A stretch of 64,000 nucleotides of DNA, taken from NCBI GenBank assembly GCA_035771165.1, contig JAWNZC010000469.1, forward strand, positions 3,181,001 to 3,245,000, in the 5' to 3' direction. Below, one piece after another: positions 11,808-21,430 of the stretch. The notes beneath the pieces are model-generated. The model saw only the letters and a list, made by a program, of their open reading frames with translations, was not told the origin of the DNA and did not search any database. The stretch's first letter is position 1. Every line of letters starts with the position of its first letter. Source of the stretch: Paragorgia papillata (lineage: Eukaryota > Cnidaria > Anthozoa > Scleralcyonacea > Coralliidae). The position numbers and the translations under genes were made by a program.

Positions 11808-14800
11808 ATGAAACGTAGGAAAGTTGAACGATCAAATCGAAATCGCGTCGTTTGCTTGCGATGCGACCAGGTATTAAACGGAGATAATGTAGCGCAGCAT
11901 CAGCGATCAAAGCATGAAGGTTTGACGCCAAAGTTTCAAGACATAGCTGACAAATCGCAGCGGCTTCTTAATTTTGGAGGACTATCAAAACCTGCGGCTA
12001 AGGTTAGTTTATATATTCCTTATATCTTATGGTATATATATTTGTTCAGTTTCAGTTAAATAGGGCAATAACATGATTTTTATAACCGAATATATAGTAT
12101 ATTGTTTATTTGTGGCGGCGCAACTTAACTTGAATATATTAATAACTTATACTTTTTCTATATTAATGTTTCGTAGTCTATAAGCACCACAGACTCCACA
12201 GTCACCATTGAACCGCAAGACGAAGATTTAGAGAATGAACAAATTATTGTCGTTCCGTTCAATTCTACCGAAGCCGAAGACGAGCAACAACAAATGATCT
12301 GTGACTCCGTCTGCTCATCGAAAGCATCGACTAGCCACACTCCAATAGACACTGGAAACGAATTACTAGAGCGTACTGTCCCTGAATTCTCCAATTTGTC
12401 CTCCAAAGAAGGAAACGATGTTGAAACAGGAAATGAATTGCGATTACCAGAAATCATCATCCCAGAAACGGTGCCCATGCCTGAAGAGTGGACTGATGAC
12501 ACAGAAAATGAAAATGCCGAGCCAGCTGAGGAAGAACTACTTGATGACGTTGGTTCTTTGACAGAGCCAGAGGCCACAGCAGAATACCTTCGCTGTCTGG
12601 GACAGTTGCGATGGAGTTCTGAAAAATTATTAAATCTTGTCAGTGAAGCATCTGATCAAAATCCAGTCCACTTGAAATCTGCGTATGCAGAGCTCATCGA
12701 TACTTGCGACAAGGTCGTCACAATGCTCAGTGACACGAAAAGATTGGCGGTGGCTGGACTAAAAGCTGTGCAGAACCAATCACAGGGCCATGAGTTTGAA
12801 ATTCTTGAGTCAAATACTCTGCTTGAACACGATCCTGCTAGAAGACCATCAAAATTGACCAGTAACCAAATAAGATATGCAATCCATCTTGGACCGTGCC
12901 AACCGCAACTATCAATTTACCCACGAAATGCTGCCCTTACCAAGAAGGGAAAACAAAGTTCATTTTCCAAAACATGGTTTCATGATTACCCTTACTTGGA
13001 GTATAGTGTGACAGAGAATAAAGCATACTGTTTCGTTTGCAGCGTGTTTGGAAAAGGTGGCTATCAGAGTATACAGAGAGAAAGATCAGATAAATCTTGG
13101 ATTGAAGGGATTGATGACTGGTCAAAGTTGAAAGGTAGTCGAGGAAAAGACAAAGCCGGAAAGCTCGAGACGCACTTTAGCTGTGGCGCCCACACCTCCG
13201 CACTCCGGTACTACACCAACTTTGTCCGCGAAGGTGGCCAGATCGACACATTGTTGACAAAGCAGCAGCGAAGAGGCATTATCGACAGTGAAACGGAAAA
13301 GGAGAAGAACAGAGAAGTTATCGAGGTGCTCTTTGACGTGGCTAAAACTCTAGCAAGAAATGGGATGGCATTTCGTGGTAACAACACTGATGAAGACGGA
13401 AAACTTCCGGCAGATTGTCGAACTTCTTTCGCGCCACAACCCAGTGATGAAAGCCTGGCTAGATAACCGTTCTGCGCGTAAGTACCACACGACATACCTA
13501 AGCCCACAAAGTCAGAATGAGTTCATTAGCCTACTGAGCGAGGAGGTGAGAAGCAGAATAAGCACTTGTGTGAAAAATGCTGGTTTCTGCTCAGTTATGG
13601 CAGACACCACACCAGACGTGAGTCACAGTGATCAGCTCTCTGTTGCAGTCCGTTATGTCGATACTGAATCCTGCATGCCAAAAGAGCGTTTAGTGAGGAT
13701 CGCAGTAACTAAAGACAAGACTGGAGCTGGACAAGCAGAAGATATTGTGAAATGTTTGAAACAATCTGACATCCCATTGTCTACTGTTATGTTCCAAACC
13801 TACGATTCAACTGCAAGCATGTCTGGAAAATTCAATGGCGCCCAACAGAAGCTTAGTGAATTGTTAGAGCGAAAGATCCCTTACACAAAGTGCACTCCGC
13901 ATGGTGTAAATCTGGTAGTAGAGCACGGTTGTACAGCCTCACCATTAATTGGTAAGGTGTTCATGGTCTTGGAGCAGATTTTCGTATTTTTCACCAGCAG
14001 CACAAAAAGGCATGAAGAATTGCAACAGAAATCCCATGAAGTTGAAAACTACCTGCAGTTGCGAAACCTTTCCAAGACAAGATGGACAGCCCGTCCCGAA
14101 TCTGTTGAAGCTGTTTGGAGAAGTCTAGAAGCTATTCTGTCTGCTCTCGATTCAATTAAAGATTCAAGATCATGTGACAAAGAGTCCAAGACCAAAGCGC
14201 TGGCACTGATCAACAACATTGTCAACATCGACTTCATCTGCGGAATAATGTTTCTGAAGAACGTCATGTACAAGACAAAACTACTCGCCGACTTCCTTCA
14301 AGGAGAGACAGTTGATATTGCCGGTGCCATCATTGCGATAGAGTCGACACAAGATTGTCTACAGAAAATGCGAGTAGATGATAAAGCAGTCGACGACCAA
14401 GTACAAGCCGCAATGGCAGTTGCTCGAAACATCGGCGCTGACCCAGTTGCAGATTTTTCCAGGTTACATCGAATAAGGAGGCCTTCTACACGACTAGACA
14501 ATCAACCAGAATCAACAGCTATGAAGTTGACAAGCATCCCTACCTTTTATCGCACCGAATTTTTCAAGTTAATCGACCAATTGTGTACCACGTTGATGGA
14601 GAAAGGGAATTCTCTCAAAGACACATTTCAACCTTTCCTGAAAGTGCTGCATCCGGAAAGTCCAGGAACAGTCGAGGACATGCGAACATTGGTAGCTATG
14701 TTCCCGTTAGTGTTATCACAGGATTCAAGTGCAGCAATTCACAGCGAATTGGCTGTTTTCTTTGAGTACGCAACAAAGGAACATAAACGAGAACAAGATA

Positions 14801-15132
14801 AACGCCAGTCGGAAGGTTTGGAAGCAAAACCGATGACATACACAATTGCTGCAAACATCGCTCTTCAAACAGCCCGGAATCATGGACTCTACAGGTTAGC
14901 TGCCAAGGTTTACAAGTTATTTCTAACAGCCGCCCCGGCAGTTGTTACGAACGAGCGATCATTCAGTCTATTGAAGATTGTGAAAAGCTATTCACGAAAC
15001 AAGATATCAGAAGAACGTTTGAATGATTGCATGATCCTTGCTGCAGAAAAGGATATCACTGACGCCGTCAATGTTAATAAGCTGGCAAAAAAATGGTCAA
15101 TCTTGAAAAACCGACGACTGTTAATCGAATGA
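11808..15132 (+). pseudogene. hAT transposase (TTF/ZMYM1-like, DUF4371 type) with one frameshift
   Basis: Exon 1 is 11,808-12,002 (65 codons) and contains a zinc finger C-x2-C-x11-H-x4-H in VCLRCDQ...HQRSKH. Exon 2 runs from 12,177 (phase 0 after a CGTAG acceptor) to the TGA at 15,130. An acidic linker is followed by a TTF-type zinc finger (FSKTWFHDYPYLEY, CFVCSVFG; about residues 312-400). The RNase-H-like core then has catalytic-type Asp in VMADTTPDVSH, Asp in QTYDSTASMSGKFNG and the C-x2-H block CTPHGVNLV. The C-terminal dimerisation region holds the conserved Glu in VVTNERSFSLLK. An extra A in the run at 13,400-13,403 shifts the frame; without it the product would be about 1,049 aa. Everything else is open, so this is a young copy, either just inactivated or containing a sequencing indel. 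Confidence 0.9.
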
Positions 15133-15196
15133 GGAAGCTTTTAACTAATTTTTAAAACATACCAATACTACCTATAATGCATAAGTTCATCAGAAA

Positions 15197-15198
<2 letters not shown>

Positions 15199-15250
<52 letters not shown>
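15199..15250. repeat. (TA)n microsatellite
   Basis: About 25 TA dinucleotides inside the 3' part of the hAT element. Confidence 0.95.
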
Positions 15251-15251
<1 letters not shown>

Positions 15252-16007
15252 AATATACTATATATTCACCAATTAAAATTACTATATTCGTTAGTTTTAT
15301 CAACCCTTTGAGGCTTTGAACTTTTAGCCTTTAGGACTTGAGAATTGTGAACTTGTAAATATTAGAACGTCTTGATCAGCTCAATGTATGCATAATGTAG
15401 ATTTTTGTTGGTATACATGTTTTTGGATACATAAATACATACAGGTTCAGAACTGTGGGCCGTGGGGAGTTCCGTGTTCACATTGCTTTTGTAACAGTGT
15501 TAAAAGCACTTGGTGGGAATGGGAAATAATGTGTTGGGGACGCGTGGGAGACTAGGAGTACCTAGCTAAATATTCAGGTAAATTTCAAAAATATTTTTCA
15601 AATCAGGTAAATAAGCGCATACACCCCCCCAACTTCCAAGCCTTCGCTACGTCCCTGCACACAGATCTGAGCAAACAACAGGATGGCATAAAGAGTTATG
15701 TTGAGAAGGTGAATAACACAGTTGGTCTACCAAAGAGTCTTTTGGAGAAAGGCAGCATTGAAGAAGTACTTTCCTCTCAGAAGATGATTGAAGAAAATAT
15801 TGAACATGTCAAGAATGAGAGTCCAAAGAATTTGAAGCCTGTGCATGATGGCAAGATTGAATATGAAAGTGAGAAAATAGATGACTTGGATGTTGATGAT
15901 ATTCTGGAGAAATTGGGAGAAATAGGTAAGATCATAGAATGATATGATTGCTGTAGAGAGAGGAAGCTAATTAGAGGAATGGGGCTTATTAGATGGAGAG
16001 CGGCTTA

Positions 16008-16025
16008 GAGGGGGGGGGGGGGCTT
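16008..16025 (+). repeat. G-run in intron 1 of copy B
   Basis: A run of about 12 G in an AGAGG-rich purine stretch of intron 1. It is the short counterpart of the longer tract in copy C. Confidence 0.7.
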
Positions 16026-17355
16026 TATTTTTGGGAGGGGGGTAATTATAGGGATGGGACTGATTAGAGAGAGGAGGCTAATTAAAGGAATGAGGCTTAT
16101 TAGAGGGAGAGGCTTACTTAATTTTCCAAGTCAGTAAGAAACAAATCCCAATTGTAACTGATTTTGTATTAATGAAGTTCATTATTGTTGTAGACAGTGG
16201 TGTGTGTGTGTTGGGGGAGCAAATATATAGAGGATGGAGCTTATTTTTATGTTTTTCTTGAAAAAAACCCGCAGAAAGTCAATGATTATGATTATAAGAA
16301 ATGAGAATTTTAAGATTGTTTAAATTAAATCATGTTTAATTTTCATGTGTAACTTTATTTAGCTGATCATCCTATGCCTGGTGATTTATTAAATGACTCC
16401 ATCATTCTGAAAGGGAAAAATGATTATAAATGTCAAATGAAAGAATGGTTGGATGATCAGTTTCAATGGCGTCGTTGTTATCGAGCTACCAGAGATGGAT
16501 GGGGTGCACAAGATTTTCACAGATGTTGTGACAATAAAGGACCTACAGTGACTGTTGTGAAAGTTGGAGATTATATGTTTGGTGGATACACAGACCAGAA
16601 CTGGGCAGGTAAATGATTTAGAAAATGAACATTTTTTTAAAATAATTTTACAGACACAGTAAGCCAAACAAAATTGCTTAACATCCAAAATTTTCTCCAT
16701 GTTTCACCTTGATGAGTTTTGTTCTTAGAGGAATGTTAGCAAGAAATCTGTTTAAATAACAAAATAAGTCTGCAGCAGGCTTTTAGAACAATTAAGATCA
16801 ATATATTTAATAAATTTGGGATGTGTTTGTCATTGAGTACACCTGTAAAAAAAACTCAAATAGAACAGATTGTTATTGAGTAAACATTTTGTATTTTATT
16901 TAAGGTCAAGGATATACACGGTCCAACTCCTCCTTTTTGTTCTCGCTACAAAATAAAGATAACTTGCCGCCATTTAGATCAGTGGTTTATAGACACCATG
17001 AAAATGCAATCCGCAGCCATCCTTACTACGGACCAACCTTTGGTGGAGGTTGTGATTTCCTCATCAGTGATAACGCCAATCACAATCAAGGATCATACTC
17101 CAGGCTTGGCCACACGTACCAACCACCCCCAGGATACCAATACAGAACTGAACAAACCAAATGTCTTCTTGCTGGAAGTCACAAGTTTACTCCAACTGAA
17201 ATAGAAGTATTTTACTAATAGGTACTTCATCTTATGGAATATGGTGGTTCTGAGGTTAAGGTTTTCATTAGCGTTAGAATTGCATTATTGCAATCTGGCT
17301 AAGAGTAGGATTAGCAATAAGATTAAGATTATGAGTAGGAGTAGGATTAGCATTA

Positions 17356-17573
17356 AGGCCTGGCCAAACGCTTTCAACATTTCATGCAACATCGTTCAAC
17401 ATTGTTGAACGCATGTTGAACGAAAACATGTTCAAATTTCGTTCAACATCATTCAACAACGTTCAACATCATTCAACAGGGTGGCCAAAACGCTTTCAAC
17501 ATGTTGAATCACGGTTGAATTCAACAATGTTGAACGATGTTGAATGAAATGTTGAAAGCGTTTGGCCAGGCCT
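17356..17573. mobile_element. Harbinger-like foldback MITE in the minisatellite
   Basis: Ends AGGCCTGGCCAAACGC and its complement are flanked by TTA (17,353-17,355, 17,574-17,576). It interrupts the array phrase GATTAGCATTAGGATATA, whose uninterrupted copies nearby are the empty site. The interior is built from GTTGAACRATGTTGAA-type palindromic words. Confidence 0.85.
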
Positions 17574-17576
17574 TTA

Positions 17577-18125
17577 GGATATAATTAGGATGATGATTAT
17601 GATTAGTAATCGGATTAGCATCAGGATATAATTAGGATGATGATTAGGAGTAGGAGTAGGATTAGCATCAGGATATAATTAGGATGATGATTATGATTAG
17701 GAGTAGGATTAGCATTAGGATATAATTAGGATGATGATTATGATTAGTAATAGGATTAGCATCAGGATATAATTAGGATGATGATTATGATTAAGAGTAG
17801 GATTAGCATTAGGATATAATTAGGATGATGATTATGATTAGGAGTAGGATTAGCATTAGGATATAATTAGGAATGATGATTATGATTAGGAGTAGGATTA
17901 GCATTAGGATATAATTACGATGATGATTAGGAGTAGGATTAGCATTAGGATATAATTAGGATGATGATTATGATTAGCAGTAGGATTAACATCAGGATAT
18001 AATTAGGATGATGATTATGATTAAGAGTAGGATTAGCATCAGGATTAGGGTTATGATTAAAGTTAGGTTTAGGATTAGGTCTAGCATTAGGTCGAGGGGT
18101 AGGATTGGTGTTAGGATTAAAGTTA
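17577..18125 (+). repeat. GATTAGG-type minisatellite downstream of copy B
   Basis: About ten copies of a roughly 46-54 bp unit containing GGATTAGCATTAGGATATA and GATGATGATTATGATTAG. The flank before it is shared with copy C, where a different short unit has expanded. Confidence 0.85.
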
Positions 18126-18474
18126 TGCCGGGGGGTGTACTGTTGTTGTATTCCATAAGAGAAAGTATTACCCACAGTAGGCCAACCTCACGTTAGATTT
18201 GTAATTGTTATTGTTGTATTTGTTATAAAAACTTGGAAAATGTTGCCGTATTTTAACTTATAGTTGCGTAAATCATTAAAATAAAGTTACTTTTGACAGT
18301 TCATCTCTCATGTTGTCTACCTTCAGTGAGTTGAAACTTGTAGCGGCAATAGTTTGGAACGGCGTTCAAACCTAGAGTGAGGTTGGTCTATCTGTGATTT
18401 ACCAAATAACGAGCTGACTATTCTGGCAAGGTTACAATATCAGAATATTTTATTAATACGAGAAATATCAGACG

Positions 18475-19325
18475 AGAGCCCAGTTGAATAAACGTTAATA
18501 AGCCAGTTCGTAATCTGGACTGCGCATTAAAACGACGAGTTTTGCGTTGGAATAAAACTTAATATTTCAATACATAACATCAGGCTAACGCTGCAGGATT
18601 CATTTGCATTTTCATTTACACTTGCAAATTCGTTATACTGAATATTCGTCATACTGAATCCCACAGCCTGATGTTAGGAATTGAAGTAAGTTTTATCCCG
18701 ACGTAGAACGCGTCATTTTGATGCGCAGTCGCTGGCTTATTCCAGCCTACGTTCTAACGTTCGACGTTGAATCTATTCAAATGTATTGTCTTAAAGTGCA
18801 CATGAAACGAAAATTAAGTTTGTCTTATTTGAAAGAACACTGAAAATGATAGAGTAACATCTTTTGCAGTTTTTCGTTTCCTTGCTTCGTTCTTGAGATA
18901 TTTCAGTTTGTTTGATATGCAAATTAAACAACTTGACGTCACATGTGAATAACGAGTTATCAGAGAAGGTTATATATCTTTGCTATTATCAAACATAATC
19001 ACTTGAAAATTCTACATGTTTGGCGTTGTGAGAGAAACACACGCACGCGCTTCCTTCGAGTTAAGTTTGGTTTGATAATAGCAAAGATATATAACCTTCT
19101 CTGATAACTCATTATGCACATGTGACGTCAAGTTGTTTAATTTACATATCAAACAAACTGAAATATCTCAAGAACGAAGCAAGGAAACGAAAAACTGCAA
19201 AAGATGTTACTCTATCATTTTCAGTGTTCTTTCAAATAAGACAAACTTTAATTTTCGTTTCATGTGCACTTTAACATCAGAAGTTAGAAGTTAGGCGAGA
19301 CGTTAGCGTTTATGCAACTGGGTCC
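18475..19325. mobile_element. Outer foldback complex with nested elements
   Basis: Outer inverted ends CCCAGTTGAATAAACGTTA and the complement of CCCAGTTGCATAAACGCTA enclose a hairpin at 18,499-18,745 (AATAAGCCAGTTCGTAATCT arm) and the TTAA element at 18,795-19,270. Confidence 0.55.
18795..19270. mobile_element. TTAA-flanked palindromic element
   Basis: Inverted arms of more than 200 bp begin AGTGCACATGAAACGAAAAT and are flanked by TTAA (18,791-18,794, 19,271-19,274). No frame. Related in design and partly in sequence (ATTTGAAAGAAC) to the elements at 53,559 and 30,456. Confidence 0.8.
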
Positions 19326-19339
19326 CTGTCTTTTATCAG

Positions 19340-19505
19340 TAATATATCATACACGAGAGTGTTTCCTCAGGATATTCAAACACCGAGAAATGAGGATTGA
19401 AAAACGAGACGATATAGCCAGGTGTTTTTAATAAACTTCGAGGTGTTTGGATATCCTGCATGGTGAAACACTCTTCCGTGTATTTGATATAGCATCTCAA
19501 ACAAA
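19340..19505. mobile_element. Palindromic foldback, same family as 8189
   Basis: Arms contain ATATATCATACACG and GTGTTTCCTCAGGATAT with inverted partners near 19,455-19,490. Confidence 0.55.
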
Positions 19506-19509
19506 TCAG

Positions 19510-20895
19510 AGGTGAACTTTTAATTTATGTAATTTCCACTGCATTCGTCACACTGGTAATTTTAAATTAAACTCATGACGTATGCAGTGGGTTATTTGCA
19601 TATCAAAATATCTTAATTTCTCAAGAACGAAGTGAGATATGGAAAAACTGTATAAGATGTTACTTTTTCATTTTAAGAATTACCCCAAATAAGACAAACT
19701 TCATTTTCATTTCATAGAGTACTTATTCTGTGATTTGTAATAAAATCTTATGTTATATTATCAGTATAGTTACGTTTAGACTAGAAATACTTCGAACTAT
19801 GTTACGTGTTTAATCCCCGTCTCTAGTCCACTCTAGTTTGTATTTTTTACATTAAATAATTAAAAACTATATTGTCTCGCTTATTATTCTAGCGCTGTCA
19901 TTGAAATGCTTTTTTAGTTTTAAATGTGCTTAAATTGCAATTACTGCTCCATTTTTAGTGATTGGCATACACACGAGTAGCGTTCTGTGCGCGCGACCAA
20001 ACCTTGAAAAAGTGTTCAGTGTTCCTCGGATCCTGAATTTGCCGTAACGAATGTTGCTCAAAAGTGGTCAAATAGCAGCCTTGTATACCCACCCAACCCA
20101 ACTAATTGAAATTTGTTAACGTGTATTTCCCCCTATTAAATCTATATTTTTTAAATATTTTTTTTATTTAAACTTATTTTAAATTAAACAACATTTTCTC
20201 CAAGAGCCGAGCTCATCGAGGGAGATCATGTTCCAAACATTACATAAAAATATGATATATGAGAAAGTGCATATTTGCACACAACAATTAAATAAACAAT
20301 TAAATGAAACAGTAGAATCAAATATTCTTTGCAAGTTAATTGCACTTGTATAATTACAACTTATTATATGCCTACCGGTAACCACATTAGTAACAACACA
20401 AGTTGAGTTGCATTTTCTGATTTCCGTTCTCCTGACTGTATATTAAGGTTCTTTTCTACATAAAGATGTTTAATACAACACAGATACGTTCCTCTATCGT
20501 CAAAAATAATATTTCAAATGAGGAACATCGTCAAAATTGTTGGTTGGAACCCCTGCAACAGCGAGGAAACAAAATCATCTTCAAATTATATTAACAGGAT
20601 ACAAAGATTGAGGAACACACTTCACAATCTTAAATCATCAAAATTCATTCTTAAAGTACGTAAAAAATAAAAAATTCTCCTCAATCTTAGACTCTTAAGA
20701 AATGTTCCTCAGGATCTAGGATCCCGAGATCCCACTTTTCCACGTCTGCTTACGACGTAGATAGCGTTCTTTTGCAGCTGAAAGTCTTTTTACAATGTTG
20801 TTTTTTACGCAACCCACTTTCTTCTAATCTTTGCTGCTACAGACTTTCGTCTTTGTAATCATAACTTCTCAATTATCCATCACGGTCTTTGAAGT
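19510..20895. repeat. Unit-1 copy of duplicated non-coding block
   Basis: Segments 19,560-19,980 and 20,770-20,895 match 25,200-25,370, 26,347-26,600 and 26,630-26,745 in unit 2. No gene is seen. The stretch 19,980-20,760 is AT-rich and featureless. Confidence 0.6.
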
Positions 20896-20898
20896 AAT

Positions 20899-21030
20899 AT
20901 ATCCAACACAAGTCAGTGTTCTTCCGATTTCTAAATACAGCCAAGCAGGTTGAAAATACGAGTTTATTTAACCAGTTTGACTGTACTTATATAAAGATCG
21001 GAGGACGAACACTGACGAGTGGTTGGATAT
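20899..21030. mobile_element. Foldback at the unit boundary, copy 1
   Basis: ATATCCAACACAAGTCAGTG arm with its complement ending at GGTTGGATATAA. The second copy, at 26,753-26,915, closes unit 2. Confidence 0.6.
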
Positions 21031-21032
21031 AA

Positions 21033-21430
21033 AACCTCTCGTGTTATATCGCCTTGCTTTACACGTTAGATTGGGGATAAAATCAAAGCTTTTGTACTTG
21101 ATCGCGTTGCTAGGGGATATATTGTTTAAACGCGTGTACTGGTGATGTAAGCCAGGGCGGACTCCTCCATTAAAATAATATCAGGCTATAATATTTATAT
21201 GAATATGGAAATATAACTGGAATATTAATTGGAATAGAAAACCAATCACAGCAGGATATTACTAGTTTACCATGAAATAATGAATCATATTACCATTTAC
21301 CGAGAATTGACTATTGTGAAACCGAAAGAAAGATTTCCAAGACCTGAACTGAGTCAAACGATTTCGAGTTTCTCTTGCTGATTAAGTTTACAAGAAACTA
21401 CTACACTTTTTGAAGAAAACGTTGTCTACA
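21033..21430 (+). promoter_or_regulatory. 5' flank of copy C
   Basis: Matches the flank of copy B. The CCAATCACAGCAGGATAT block at 21,242 is 189 bp before the ATG. Confidence 0.4.

Larger units (their letters stand above)
11383..15657 (+). mobile_element. Autonomous-type hAT transposon, 4,275 bp
   Basis: Perfect 14-bp terminal inverted repeats (CAGGGACGTAGCGA) are flanked by identical 8-bp target duplications CACACAGA (11,375-11,382 and 15,658-15,665), the hAT hallmark. Copy C at the same place has a single CACACAGA. Subterminal direct repeats ATCAGGTAAA occur four times near the left end and twice, inverted in role, near the right end; these are plausible transposase binding sites. It carries a two-exon transposase gene and a TA-repeat near the right end. 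Confidence 0.95.
10517..17218 (+). pseudogene. TRIM-TLDc protein, copy B, exon 1 split by a hAT transposon
   Basis: Coding parts are 10,517-11,382 and 15,666-15,925 (exon 1 halves), 16,363-16,608 (exon 2) and 16,905-17,218 (exon 3, TAA stop). The split exon sums to 1,126 bp and exons 2 and 3 are 246 and 314 bp, exactly as in intact copy C. The domains are RING (CSICLETL, CFHSFCRIC, CPTC), two B-boxes, coiled coil and TLDc ending FTPTEIEVFY. The transposon enters the coiled coil. If read through, translation runs a short way into transposon sequence and stops at 11,456, leaving a RING/B-box protein without TLDc. Apart from the insertion no frame lesion is visible, so inactivation looks recent; splicing around the insert cannot be excluded. 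Confidence 0.88.
10126..21030 (+). repeat. Tandem duplication unit 1 (contains copy B)
   Basis: Starts at AAAACCTCTCGTGTTATATC, the phrase that also starts unit 2 at 21,033. The order is 5' flank, TRIM-TLDc gene, GATTAGG-type minisatellite, foldbacks, and the foldback at 20,899-21,030, matched item by item in unit 2. The length excess over unit 2 is largely the hAT insertion and a nested foldback complex. Confidence 0.65.

Noticed and set aside
13211..14501. Antisense open frames within the hAT element
   Set aside because: Shadows of the transposase coding strand without recognisable domains.
16998..17204. Frames such as MKMQSAAILTTDQPL overlapping TLDc exon 3 (also at 23,538 and 34,405)
   Set aside because: Shadow frames of the TLDc exon; the TLDc frame has the splice phase and the domain match.
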